Positions 49,501 to 58,391 of a DNA stretch of 64,000 nt are shown here, in pieces (within the stretch, counting starts at the first letter, position 1; each line of letters starts with the position of its first letter). Source of the stretch: Bacteroidales bacterium. GTDB taxonomy: Bacteria; Bacteroidota; Bacteroidia; Bacteroidales; P3. Made by a program: the position numbers and the translations under genes. The stretch lies in contig JAFTFL010000011.1 of NCBI GenBank assembly GCA_017449525.1, forward strand, positions 1 to 64,000. Reading direction: 5' to 3'. Below the pieces are notes generated by a model. It did not search any database. It was given only the letters and a program-made list of their open reading frames with translations, and had not been told where the DNA came from.

Positions 49501-52500
49501 GTGTTGATATTGATGATACCGCCCAGCACGCGGCATTTGAAGGCCAAGATACCGTATGCCCACGTAGGATTGGGGCCGCCAGCTTGCAGCAGGGCACCAG
49601 CTCCACCCTCCACCAGTTTCAGTTTGCCTTTCCAGAAGCCGAGGTTCAGGCTCAGTCCCATTTCACCGTCAATCATAGCATAGGCTTGCCCCATGGCGTA
49701 GAAGTTGTTCTTACCTATTTTGCTATAGCCCGAGCAGCCTTGTCCGTTGGTGTTGAGTAGTGCGGCATCGAAGCCGATGTACACATTTGCTTTAAGGAAG
49801 AGCAACATGTCTATCTCTATGCCGGCATAGAATGAAGCACCAAATGCCACGCCACCTGCTTTGTCAAATGTTGGCATTGTGCGGCCGTTCTTTGCTTTCT
49901 CATATTTGCTGCCGAGGAATTTCTGCACCTCATCAGGTATATCTGGTAGTGCGAAGCCATCGGGGAAGTAGTTGCCCGTCATGAAATACATAGTCCAAAC
50001 GGTCTTGACCTTGCACACCACTAAATCAAGGTGTGCATCGAATGTTACGCGGTCTTCATAGGCGGGTCTACCAATGGCGAAGAACCACTCGGTATTTTTA
50101 CCGCTCTTGGGGCCAACCTCGCCAGATGCGTACTGATGCACGTACAGGTCAATCGGTATCTGCAACTTTGCGCCAGCACCAACTCCAGGCAACGAGTCGA
50201 ACGAGGTAGAATCAAGTGCCAGAAGTTGTGATTTCTTTGACTCAAGGGAGTCGTAGTTGTAGGTCTGCACCTTCACCTTGTCGATGTATTTCGACAGGGC
50301 ACCACCCTGTCCGTCCTTAGCAGCCTCAATAGAGGAGGTCGGATACTTGATGTTTGCGGCCAAGTTCTTCGTAAAGTCACTTCCTTTAATGAAAGATTCC
50401 AGGTTGATGTCTGCAGTTACACAGGCCGAGAAGTTGAGCGTCCATTCACCCTCCGTCTGTCCGCGGCTGTAGTCTATGAACGATGCCACGCTGATGGCCG
50501 CACTGCTGGCCTCTTTCTTGTCTTTGTCATAAGACGACAGGATGTTGGCGTTTACCTGTAGGCTGATACCAGCAAAGTGTCCATTCGATATACGAAGATT
50601 GAGTATGCCGTCGGCATTGAGCGTGCTTGCATCAGCTGTTAGAATCATCGAAATACCAGCACGGGCAATCCAAGCGTCGTACTGTGGCTTGAATGATGTA
50701 CCCGTTGACGACACCATGCGGTCTGTAAAGCTGCCCTGAGGGCTCTTCAGGTCTTTCGCACTCATGGAGGCCAACTCTTGCGAGGGTTGCATATTGTAGG
50801 CAAAGGCACCTCCAAAGCCGTTGATGGTCAGTGGGCCTAAAACGAAAGGTGAGCTTGTGCCCATGTCTACTACGCCTTCTAAGTACCACCAGTCATACGT
50901 GGAGGAGTCCGTTTTGTCCGTGCGCAGGTTTGTACCAAAGCCTGCACCCATCTTCACCTCAATCACGTCCATTATCTTCACATCAAGCATACCGCGCCAG
51001 CTGCTCCCGAATAGAGAATCGTTTCTTGTGTGGATGATGCGTCCAGCCACACTCAGTGGGCCAATATTGGTTGACAAGCTGGCCGAGTCGAAATTTCCAC
51101 TGAAGTTGCCTACATCAAAGTCCTTCGTATTGACATCACACCATATACCGAAGCCTACTGATGCTCCCACCGATTGCTTGTCGCCGATTCCCAGCTCCAT
51201 GCTGCCGCCAAACTTGATGCCAACTTTGTATACACCGCCAGATTTCTTTTCAAATGCAGGATCCAGCGTCATGATGCTGTACTTGAAGCCACCGATGGAT
51301 CCTGATAGAATGGGCTCTGCTGCGGCAGTATCGTTGTCCTCCTCTGGTGCGAGCGCCAATGCATCCACCAACGGTTCCTCAGGTTCGGGGTATACCACAC
51401 CCACATATTTCTGTGGTGAGGCCTTGCTCCAGTTCCCTATATTGAAGTCCCAGTTGCCGAACTTGTAGGACTCTACCTTCTTCTTTTTTACTTTGCCATC
51501 TTTGTCCTTGTAGCTAACCTCCACGTCTTTTGAAGTGAAGTTTCGCATGTACATGTTCTCAAATTTGATACCAGGCAACGACACTGGCACGTCGAACCGC
51601 TTGAAGTCAATGGTAAGTTTGCCATTTAGCGTCAAGTCCACACGGGTGGTGGCATTCTGGTTCTTGTAGGTATAGGATTGGTTGCCATCCATGTCTGTCT
51701 TGTAGGTGTTGCCTCCAAAGTCATGGACAATGCGGAAGTGGGTTGACTTCTCGTCAAGTTCCACGTCGGCCACGAACAGGTCGAGCTTCAGTTTGCCGTT
51801 GGGCTTGATGGCAAAGTCTATGCTGTCTGTGCCGAGGGCGACACTGTACTTCATATCGCCCGAGAAGAGGGGTATCTTGACGCGTCCTTTGATGTAGCTG
51901 TTCTTGTAGCTACTCTTGCGGAAGTACACGCCTACGGTGTCAAGGCTGAATGCCCATCCGCCACCATTCTTGGTCTCCAGTTTGAGCAGGTTATTGGCCG
52001 ACACGTTGACGGTGATGCCATCATTGTCCAGAATGAGGTCTCTGGCACTGCAGCTGATGCGTGTGTTGGGCAGAATGTAGGCTGTCGAGTCAGTCAGCTG
52101 GCCATTGGCTCCATAGGAGTATACCACCATGCTGTCCTTTTGTTCAACGGCTTCTTCACCAGCCAGGTCTACGAAGGTGTTGCAGATGCTCTGTGGTAGC
52201 AGAATGGTGAATTGGTCGAGGTAGAAGCCCTTCCATTCTTTCTTCTTACTGTCTGCTATGTAGTTCTCCGGGAACTTTATGTCGGGGGTCATGTCTGCCG
52301 AGTGGTCAAAGTAGATGCCCTTGCCCGTCGGCACAAAAGTGAACTCTTCGCAACCCACCACGGTGAAAGGATCCATTGAAATAGTGGCTACCCAGTTGTT
52401 CCACTTGCGCACGGCGGTGTAAAGATGTGCCTTAACGGGCTTGTCTGGTTGCACACGGCCGTCGTTGCTCATGTCCACTGCCAGCATCTTGTTGTCGGGT

Positions 52501-55500
52501 AGGTCCTTTGTGCCGAACTCGAGCTCGGCGTCGATTGCAAACTCTTTGAACCCTTTGTGGTCAAAGGTGAGGTGGGTTCCGTCATTCACTTCCGACATTT
52601 TCGTAGGCATCTTCAGTCGTAGCGTGTAGCCTTCCGACAGGGTGAAGCTGTAGTTGCGAGCCATGAACAGATGTACATCGCCTATTGAGTCGGGGATGAA
52701 TGACTTCGGATCCATACAGACGTTGGTGGCGATGAGTGGTATGTACATGTTGTCATCGTGCGAGAAGTAGAAAGCCAGCAGATTCATCTGAGCCGTCGTT
52801 GTCGAGAAGTAGGCATCGTTGAGGGCCACAGCCACATTGTCCGACTCTGCTCCGAGCAGTCCGTCGCTGATGCGGATGGGGGTGGTTACTACTCCCAAGG
52901 TCCCCGTGCCGTCTATTGCACCGTGTATGGTTTCGCTCAGTACGTTGGATGTGTTGTTGATGATGTCGTACCACTTCTTGATGTCCTTGCCTGTGCTGCC
53001 TAAGTAGCCCGACACCTCGTTGAGTAGCGAGGCGCTTTCGTTGCTCACCATGTCGAAACCTGCACCGAACTTGCTGTCCTCAAGGCCGAGGTTGAGGTAG
53101 TTCTTTTTGTCAGTCGTTATGGATCGAGCCGTACCCGATATGGCTATGGTGTCTTTGTTTATGCGCAAGTCGGAGAAAGAGACTTTGATGCCGCAGCCCC
53201 ATGTCAAGGGGTTCCACATCATGTAGCCCTCGCCCGAATACGTGCTGTCCTTCAGCGTAGCCTTTTGGATGACCAGTTTGAAGCGTCCCATCTTGATGGG
53301 GATGCGGTAATTGACAAGGTCTTTCACCTTGGGGGCTATCTTCTTCTTGCTCAGTTTCGCAGTGTCGCCAGGGAAGCAGGAGTTGGTCACGGATACAGCA
53401 TCGCTATAGTTGACGGTGTCCACAAACTTCATCACAATCGGGTGCGACCAGCCGTCGTTGAGCATTTTGTACTGCGTGTTGAGGTATTCTTTCGAGGCAC
53501 TGCTCTTGTACTTCACCGAGGTTTGCAGGCGAAAGACGTAGTTTTTGTCTTTGCTTAGCGAGTCGAGTATGCCGTGTGCGTACTTGGTGTCGGTCAGCAA
53601 GTCTGTTTTGTACAGAGGTGTTTCCTTTATGGCTGCTGCTATGTCTTTGCCCGCAGCCAGAGAATAGACATTGAGGGTGTATACTGCCGTGTCGTCCACG
53701 TTGATGTTCTTGGCCTCAGACCACTGCATGTCGAAGGCGTGGTGCATCGGCTGCTCGTAGATAGTGGGTTCGGAGAGGTGCAGGAAAGAGGTGTCGTTCC
53801 AGTCGTCGCCCGTGCGGTCTATTGGGTGTGCAAACTGGGCAGGCACGATGCGGTCCAGCAGGGCACTATCCGTACCCCATTGGAAGGTGATCGTCGACGA
53901 GTAGGAGGTGTCGCCGTAGTGAATAGTGCGTGTCGTGTCGCGCTCCACGTCGGCCTCATTCCCATTGACATAGTGGGTGGTTGATGTGATGACATAGTTC
54001 TCATATCGGTAGCCCACTGTGGCCGATACGGTGAGGATGTACTTCTTGCCCTGCTCGAGCACGGAGTGCCATGTGGTGTCGGCAATGACTATTTTTGTGT
54101 CGTTGTCAATCCCAAAGTAGCCAATGGTGCTGATGTCGCCGTTCATCGACTTTGACTTAATCGGCTTACGGGAGGTGGATAACTCGGGGCTGCCCATGTA
54201 TTCGTACAGATTTGCAGAGTAGTGCACCGAGTGTACGTTGGCGCTGCGGATGGGCATCCACGACACGTTCTCGGTCGCTTTCTTGGGGTCGAGTACTGGC
54301 ACGCCATCGTCCGTATTGTAGAGCAGATTTTTGGATACTTCGCTGAGCTCAGATTCGCCACTGAACTTGGCCTTTACCGAGTCAAATGTGGTCTTGTCAC
54401 TGAAAGGTGCCACGATGTAGTGGGGGCGTATGTTGTTCACCACGGTGGGGCGCGAACTGACATTGGCTACGTTGACGCTGGTGTTTGGCACCGCTTTCTT
54501 AAGGATAGTGTCCTTCGGGAGGCGCTGCAACACCTTGTATTCTGCTTGGCCCCAGGTGAAAGCCACTACTTGGCTCTTGCCGTCGTTGCCCAGCTTCATC
54601 TGCGACATGACGGAGCCGTTACTCACGCGTTGCACGGCCTGCACCTGCACAGCGTAGGTGGCTCCACGTTCCAAATGTACTTTCAGATTGCGCAGGGTGT
54701 CGAATTGATAGAGGGTACTTTTACCGCAGTTCTTGGCCAAGATAACGGCACCTCTATCGATGGCGTCGTTGATGTTCTGGTTGGGGTCTACTTTGACGAT
54801 TTTGAGGTGGTAGTCAAAGTTGGCATTCTGTGGGCAGTTCGTGATGACGCTGGTCCAGCGCAGGTTGAGCAGACGCGTGGGCGTGATGACGTTGATGCCT
54901 GCCGACGGCATGTTGATGCCGACGTTGCTGAACTTCCCTATCTGGCGCTGGGGCTCCGTATTGATAACTTGCCCCATAATCGGGGTGATGAGTTCTGGTG
55001 CCGAACCCGTATAGCAGATGTTGATGGGCAGACAGCTTTGGTCTATCACGTTGTCGGCTCCTACGTTCACCAGCTCTGCCCAGCGGCAGGCTTTCACGCA
55101 GATGTTGTATTGTCCTTCCGGTAGGCGTATGAGGTTGGCGAGGTCCGTCTCTTTGACGTTGGTTGTTAAGCGTCCGGAGAAATGCTCCTCGATGGTGGTG
55201 CGGTCGCTGATGGATCGCGTCTCGTTTGGCCTTAGCTCTATGTACGGACGCGTGTTGCCGTGTTCCTCTGTGTAGAGGCGCATCGGTGCATTTCCATCGG
55301 TGGAGAACTGGCATTCCATTTCGAGCTGTAAGTATACGCGCTGCGTCATAGCCGAGGTATTCGTGATGCGGATGCTCAGATAGCTCTCGGGATTGTCTAT
55401 GTAGCTGACGAGGGTAGGCGGAAAGTTGGTTGTCTTGGGCACAATCTGCACTTTCACGTCCTGTGCCCAAGCGGTGCTGAGGGTGGTCAGCAGCATGAGC

Positions 55501-55664
55501 AGGAGTGATGCTACACCTATTCTATATACGCGCGCGAAGCGTGGCGCGTGTGTGCGCAGGCTGTTGGGTTGTGGCTGCGGTGCGCAGGTGAGTTCGGTTC
55601 TACCAACTTTTGTATGTGCTCTCATGGCGTTGATTGTTGTATGTTGTGTATTGGTGTGTCTCAT
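46509..55664 (-). CDS. 3051-residue exported giant protein (TANFOR-like N-terminus)
   Basis: This is the largest gene in the window. An extended N-region precedes the signal core (VASLLLMLLTTLSTAWAQ, ending near residue 67). Residues about 68-190 (PPTLVSYIDNPESYLSIRI ... LPEGQYNICVKACRW) resemble, from memory, the TANFOR-type module that opens very large Bacteroidetes proteins. Fibronectin-like modules follow to about 800, then long amphipathic beta-strand repeats (about 830-1430), an acidic linker (PEPEEPLVDALALAPEEDND) and Gly-rich strands (about 1450-1900). A segment near 1990 reads NFYAMGQAYAMIDGEMGL and NPTWAYGI. A coiled coil lies near 2385-2440, and a 570-residue C-terminal domain without a type IX sorting signal closes the protein. 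The frame is unbroken. Function unknown; it probably forms an envelope or surface structure with its two operon partners. Confidence 0.85.
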   Translation of the reverse strand: MRHTNTQHTTINAMRAHTKVGRTELTCAPQPQPNSLRTHAPRFARVYRIGVASLLLMLLTTLSTAWAQDVKVQIVPKTTNFPPTLVSYIDNPESYLSIRITNTSAMTQRVYLQLEMECQFSTDGNAPMRLYTEEHGNTRPYIELRPNETRSISDRTTIEEHFSGRLTTNVKETDLANLIRLPEGQYNICVKACRWAELVNVGADNVIDQSCLPINICYTGSAPELITPIMGQVINTEPQRQIGKFSNVGINMPSAGINVITPTRLLNLRWTSVITNCPQNANFDYHLKIVKVDPNQNINDAIDRGAVILAKNCGKSTLYQFDTLRNLKVHLERGATYAVQVQAVQRVSNGSVMSQMKLGNDGKSQVVAFTWGQAEYKVLQRLPKDTILKKAVPNTSVNVANVSSRPTVVNNIRPHYIVAPFSDKTTFDSVKAKFSGESELSEVSKNLLYNTDDGVPVLDPKKATENVSWMPIRSANVHSVHYSANLYEYMGSPELSTSRKPIKSKSMNGDISTIGYFGIDNDTKIVIADTTWHSVLEQGKKYILTVSATVGYRYENYVITSTTHYVNGNEADVERDTTRTIHYGDTSYSSTITFQWGTDSALLDRIVPAQFAHPIDRTGDDWNDTSFLHLSEPTIYEQPMHHAFDMQWSEAKNINVDDTAVYTLNVYSLAAGKDIAAAIKETPLYKTDLLTDTKYAHGILDSLSKDKNYVFRLQTSVKYKSSASKEYLNTQYKMLNDGWSHPIVMKFVDTVNYSDAVSVTNSCFPGDTAKLSKKKIAPKVKDLVNYRIPIKMGRFKLVIQKATLKDSTYSGEGYMMWNPLTWGCGIKVSFSDLRINKDTIAISGTARSITTDKKNYLNLGLEDSKFGAGFDMVSNESASLLNEVSGYLGSTGKDIKKWYDIINNTSNVLSETIHGAIDGTGTLGVVTTPIRISDGLLGAESDNVAVALNDAYFSTTTAQMNLLAFYFSHDDNMYIPLIATNVCMDPKSFIPDSIGDVHLFMARNYSFTLSEGYTLRLKMPTKMSEVNDGTHLTFDHKGFKEFAIDAELEFGTKDLPDNKMLAVDMSNDGRVQPDKPVKAHLYTAVRKWNNWVATISMDPFTVVGCEEFTFVPTGKGIYFDHSADMTPDIKFPENYIADSKKKEWKGFYLDQFTILLPQSICNTFVDLAGEEAVEQKDSMVVYSYGANGQLTDSTAYILPNTRISCSARDLILDNDGITVNVSANNLLKLETKNGGGWAFSLDTVGVYFRKSSYKNSYIKGRVKIPLFSGDMKYSVALGTDSIDFAIKPNGKLKLDLFVADVELDEKSTHFRIVHDFGGNTYKTDMDGNQSYTYKNQNATTRVDLTLNGKLTIDFKRFDVPVSLPGIKFENMYMRNFTSKDVEVSYKDKDGKVKKKKVESYKFGNWDFNIGNWSKASPQKYVGVVYPEPEEPLVDALALAPEEDNDTAAAEPILSGSIGGFKYSIMTLDPAFEKKSGGVYKVGIKFGGSMELGIGDKQSVGASVGFGIWCDVNTKDFDVGNFSGNFDSASLSTNIGPLSVAGRIIHTRNDSLFGSSWRGMLDVKIMDVIEVKMGAGFGTNLRTDKTDSSTYDWWYLEGVVDMGTSSPFVLGPLTINGFGGAFAYNMQPSQELASMSAKDLKSPQGSFTDRMVSSTGTSFKPQYDAWIARAGISMILTADASTLNADGILNLRISNGHFAGISLQVNANILSSYDKDKKEASSAAISVASFIDYSRGQTEGEWTLNFSACVTADINLESFIKGSDFTKNLAANIKYPTSSIEAAKDGQGGALSKYIDKVKVQTYNYDSLESKKSQLLALDSTSFDSLPGVGAGAKLQIPIDLYVHQYASGEVGPKSGKNTEWFFAIGRPAYEDRVTFDAHLDLVVCKVKTVWTMYFMTGNYFPDGFALPDIPDEVQKFLGSKYEKAKNGRTMPTFDKAGGVAFGASFYAGIEIDMLLFLKANVYIGFDAALLNTNGQGCSGYSKIGKNNFYAMGQAYAMIDGEMGLSLNLGFWKGKLKLVEGGAGALLQAGGPNPTWAYGILAFKCRVLGGIININTSVDFSLGHVCLPGTSDPLANVKLFQNVTPAQNTLADAKKNTVSAYSQGVIVSNLPWNEDVLLSADEKHGKGTTTRKFRFVVDKNECGAWYVGRDNTPTDKSPVLNLKFTPSTQESNTQFFEWTKGGLPENSNILMKFRGRALEWRKTDGNDLSDVQRKTDYYYDISTNYAKLVNKTDPTVEHWRDPVYTDNKVTKHREWHQDTMFYITTQKMPDNLRECVVFTWPYNGDPHFPVDEFYQSGGRYRALIYLFQDRDFLNKLDEDGREVKAFLIERGIGANNNAHACDYIYHKNGYLGSSTPCIEIVLPKDFGIKYTDYDMAIRLMMVKKSDYNATLKQMQDQAEGKTVAQQKKFEKQSRDVDDLKRKLQQQKDKYTKTETFTTYDPKTGRKVKKIRTVYDEQAASQDIALTQLKEAVTNYDTMADTAMLYARKMLANDYALCMTSGSPIYTLYFRLYSPRTTYSQILTDNYHTRFSGLFTTINTVQTGSTIRTKQELHSDYNSHEVMRFAYWFAPYKPTDPTQYKTGTILPPIVYAALNFNNAGTPRNTTEQYPKEFDLYCAYVNNLIDMEKAIKNTYAKTDRPVQDDDQFKLGNPKWTTNNMPNASDRTTLHSIFAEGFARQTNDNFINLDTRILLNKNGNVYETAANVGKKSFPEGSGSRVTTPCLLKVELTGTKWRYDSTNIGRFDVQKKMSDGQYVTRPQDSYVGGATIVDGAVAAMLSDIGKYHDFYQELYDNANYFHSKGWSHKRDQIEHLYKSAYRRNLFTTDFPYSFTKSCYVTWWLSHWRSQYYAGQLKRKDTKYDNMKNLSIPRASFNLDGNQSLYWMDYVIHYDKIAYKVNDTKGTLYEDLFTEKNDPNNGKFGGWRTTAWFNSISKGGKAAEYPESYKNGRLQSTANQTKLRRIALNLYYVHGGSNSSDYNIFGKMADKAKQSSTTKTYEFIANQMIETQYYYYYSMNEATATKLRKNAGLTFHELSDSKERDKLDGSNVWENKK

Positions 55665-55700
55665 ATCGGAGGTGCTGTTGTATTGGGGCGTGGCCGAGGC

Positions 55701-57674
55701 TTAGCTGTTCAGTATGGGTTCGTCTTCGACCTTGCTCTTCTTGCTCTTGATGATTCGTTTTGCGAAGGAATAATTGTAGGCTATGTTGAAGCGCAAGTCG
55801 AAACTTGTGGCAATCTTCTGTCCAATGACTATGTTCTCGCTGTAGTTACTCATAGAGAGGTAGCACTGTGCCGAGTGGTGCTTGTTGTAGCTGAATGTGG
55901 CACCCAGTCGGTTGCTGAACGAGATGTTGTTGGTCTTGTTGCTGGTGGGCTCCTCGTCGGGGTCAACGATTCCGCCGCCGCTTTCCTCGGTGGCGTCCAC
56001 ATTGTTGTTAAAGCTGATGGACATGCTGTAGTTGGCTCGCAGGTTCATCTTGTCGGTCTTGGTGATGGTGTAGCTGAACGAGCCGCCGAGCGAATGCGAG
56101 GTGTAGCTGTTGCCTACTGCCGAGGAGGAGGAGAAGTCGTAGTTGGCTCCCACGTTCATACGCTTGGCGGTGAGTGCCACGTCGTAGCCCAGTCCAGCGG
56201 TGTAGGTGCTCACATCGGTGCTACTCTTCATGAGGGGGTTCTTGTTATTGTTCTGCACCGTGTTGAAGTTAAGAGAGAAGGTGTGCGTGTTCTCGCCCTG
56301 TATTGAGTAGGAGGGTGAGAGGGTAACGGTGTGGGTCAGTTGGTCGAGGCGTATGCTGTCCACCACCGTCATAGTGCCGTCCATCTGGTCTTGTTTGATG
56401 CCGTTGTAGGAGAGGGCTATGTTGAACGATTGTCCAAGGTTGCTGCTGATAGAGCCCGCAAAGGTTCCCACCTGGTTCGTATATATCTGTTTGCCGTCAA
56501 GGTTGTCTTTCTGCAGATATCCCGAGAGGCTGAGGAACGTACGCCCTTTGAAAAGATTGATATTGGTGTTGCCTCCGAATCCTTGGGCGTTTTGGTTGAA
56601 CTTGTTTGCCCCAAGTGAAGTGTAGTCGGCTTGCGCCAATCGGTAGGTGAACATTGCAGATACGTGCTTAAAGGTCAGGTTCATGGCCGCATCGCCAGCG
56701 AAGCGCACCGACGACGAGAGCCGTGGCACATAGAGCCACTGCACCTTGTCGAGGATGTCCATCACCTTCTGCACCTGCTTGTCGGCCGAGTCGGCCACGC
56801 CGAGGTCATTCAGCGTCTTCGAGTTGATGGCCGTACTGGTGAGGTCGTCGCTGTAAATACTCATACCCATGTTGGCGTTGAACGTCAGCCATCGGCCTAT
56901 TGAAATTCGCCCTGCCAACCCCACGTCGAGGTTCTCTTTGGCCTTGACCACGCTGTCGCGGTAGACTGCTATGTCGGTGCCCTCGTACATCCAGTTGTAG
57001 GGCAATGACCCAGTGTCGTCTATGGCTTTGAAGAAGCTGAGGTCAAGATAGTTTCTGGTGGAGCCGACACCCAGCTTCGCGCCGATGGCAGTGCGTTTGT
57101 ACTGCGGGTTGGCCGCATCCTGTACGTTGAGGCCGAGCAGCGAGTCGGCATAATATTGTATGGCCGAACGGTTATCCAACTCCTTGAAGCGGGTGGCAGG
57201 CTGCATGATGCCGTAGAAAGTGGCGGCCCGCAGTGCTTTGCCTTGATATTCGACGCCCAGACCAGTGAAGGAAAGCCCACTGTAGGTGTAGTTAGAGAAG
57301 TGCATACTGCTTGTTCCAAAGTGGAACCGCCAGTTCTTATATGTTGGGGTGGTGTTTATCGACAGTTGGGGACGAGGGAAGGTGAACTGCGTTGAACTGA
57401 CGTTAAGCAAGTTGATGTTGACCGGTATCGAAAAGCCATAGACACCGATGACGAAGTTTGCGTAGGCGGTTGCTGCAAAGGGCGACGAGCTGGAGTATAC
57501 GTCGCGGTTGTTGTAGGTCATCTGCAGCGAGCCTCCTACCTGACCAGAGATGGTCAGCGGGTCTGCTTCGATGTGGCTCTTCACCTTCTGAACGACTTTG
57601 TTCTGTGCGCTGGTTGCAAAGCTCAAGCCTACCAATAATATTAGGCACAATGTGTAATTCACACGCTGTTTCAT
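55701..57674 (-). CDS. Large outer membrane beta-barrel protein, first gene of the giant operon
   Basis: This 657-residue protein has a signal peptide (about 1-24, SFATSAQ). Amphipathic strands follow along its whole length (SGQVGGSLQMTYNNRD, NWRFHFGTSSMHFSNYTYSGLSFTGLGVEY, FSYTITKTDKMNLRANYSMSISF), consistent with a barrel of 20 or more strands without a TonB plug. The C-terminus is a basic tail and not a terminal aromatic strand. The start at 57674 was chosen because GGGGAAAGAC precedes it. The gap to the giant gene is 36 bases. It has a canonical promoter at 57759-57789. A role as an outer membrane anchor or export channel for the two downstream proteins is an inference from gene order only. 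Confidence 0.77.
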   Translation of the reverse strand: MKQRVNYTLCLILLVGLSFATSAQNKVVQKVKSHIEADPLTISGQVGGSLQMTYNNRDVYSSSSPFAATAYANFVIGVYGFSIPVNINLLNVSSTQFTFPRPQLSINTTPTYKNWRFHFGTSSMHFSNYTYSGLSFTGLGVEYQGKALRAATFYGIMQPATRFKELDNRSAIQYYADSLLGLNVQDAANPQYKRTAIGAKLGVGSTRNYLDLSFFKAIDDTGSLPYNWMYEGTDIAVYRDSVVKAKENLDVGLAGRISIGRWLTFNANMGMSIYSDDLTSTAINSKTLNDLGVADSADKQVQKVMDILDKVQWLYVPRLSSSVRFAGDAAMNLTFKHVSAMFTYRLAQADYTSLGANKFNQNAQGFGGNTNINLFKGRTFLSLSGYLQKDNLDGKQIYTNQVGTFAGSISSNLGQSFNIALSYNGIKQDQMDGTMTVVDSIRLDQLTHTVTLSPSYSIQGENTHTFSLNFNTVQNNNKNPLMKSSTDVSTYTAGLGYDVALTAKRMNVGANYDFSSSSAVGNSYTSHSLGGSFSYTITKTDKMNLRANYSMSISFNNNVDATEESGGGIVDPDEEPTSNKTNNISFSNRLGATFSYNKHHSAQCYLSMSNYSENIVIGQKIATSFDLRFNIAYNYSFAKRIIKSKKSKVEDEPILNS

Positions 57675-57758
57675 TGTCTTTCCCCTTTCGTTTACAACAA
57701 TGTATAGCAATTCCTTGCGCTGTCGTAAGACTTATTCTCAAGGCATAGGAATTCTCTG

Positions 57759-57789
57759 CAAAGGTACACCTTTATTTTTTTTGTGCAAA
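57759..57789 (-). promoter_or_regulatory. Bacteroidetes-type promoter for the giant operon
   Basis: On the minus strand TTTG (57789-57786), 19 bases, then TACCTTTG (57766-57759). Canonical. The first start codon is 85 bases downstream. Confidence 0.78.
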
Positions 57790-57846
57790 TTTTAGTTACT
57801 TTTTGTGCAAAATTCATGTATAAACGGTGCAATAACGGGGTGCGAA

Positions 57847-58074
57847 GCGTGCGGTGCAGAGGCCAGTTTCGCACGGCTGCAGCTTTTGTTTCGCACGATT
57901 TCTGTTTCTGTGTCGTGCGACTTCTGCTTTTATGTCGTACGACACCGGCTTCCGTGCCGTACGACTTTTGTTTCTGTGCTGTACGGCTAATTGCCGTTGT
58001 GGTGTGGTGAAAATGAACGGGTAGACTACGACGGGATGCTTATGCCGTACGCCATGGAGCCCAATGCCCAACGA
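57847..58074. repeat. Array E of 22-bp-phased palindromic sites (expanded)
   Basis: Seven sites start at 57847, 57869, 57891, 57913, 57935, 57957 and 57979, every interval exactly 22 bases. Then comes a 66-base gap, a site at 58045 (CCGTACGC) and one at 58067 (CCCAACGA), 22 bases later. Cores run GCGTGCGG, TCGCACGG, TCGCACGA, TCGTGCGA, TCGTACGA, CCGTACGA and CTGTACGG. Spacer sequence is also partly conserved (TTCTG-like), so part of it is a true 22-bp tandem repeat. Confidence 0.92.
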
Positions 58075-58360
58075 CATTGGCTGCTGTGCTGTGAAGTATG
58101 GAATGGTGAAACAGTGGTGGAGGGAATGGGCTAAGCAGGGGCAAAACGTCTTGCCATCAGAGGCGAATGCGATTGCAAAGGTACGCTTTTTTCGGCAATC
58201 GGCGCACAGAAAAAAGATGCAGAATGGCGCAAGAGCGGTGCCGACCTTGCGCGTGTAACAGTTTGGAGTTCTTGCACTGAGCAGTGGAAAGGGTTGCACT
58301 CGCGGCGCGTCGGTTGCGCTTGGCCGTGGAGGGGTGCTGTGCTAAAAAGAGATAAATGTG

Positions 58361-58391
58361 TTGCAGTGATGGGGAGGAATGTGTATATTTG
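58361..58391 (+). promoter_or_regulatory. Bacteroidetes-type promoter for the copper-related gene set
   Basis: TTG (58361-58363), 20 bases, then TATATTTG (58384-58391) and CA. The first start codon is 26 bases downstream. Confidence 0.75.

Noticed and set aside
57847..58074. Array E as a CRISPR
   Set aside because: The units are 22 bp with a short palindrome and semi-conserved spacers. CRISPR repeats are longer with unique spacers of 30 or more, and no cas gene is present.
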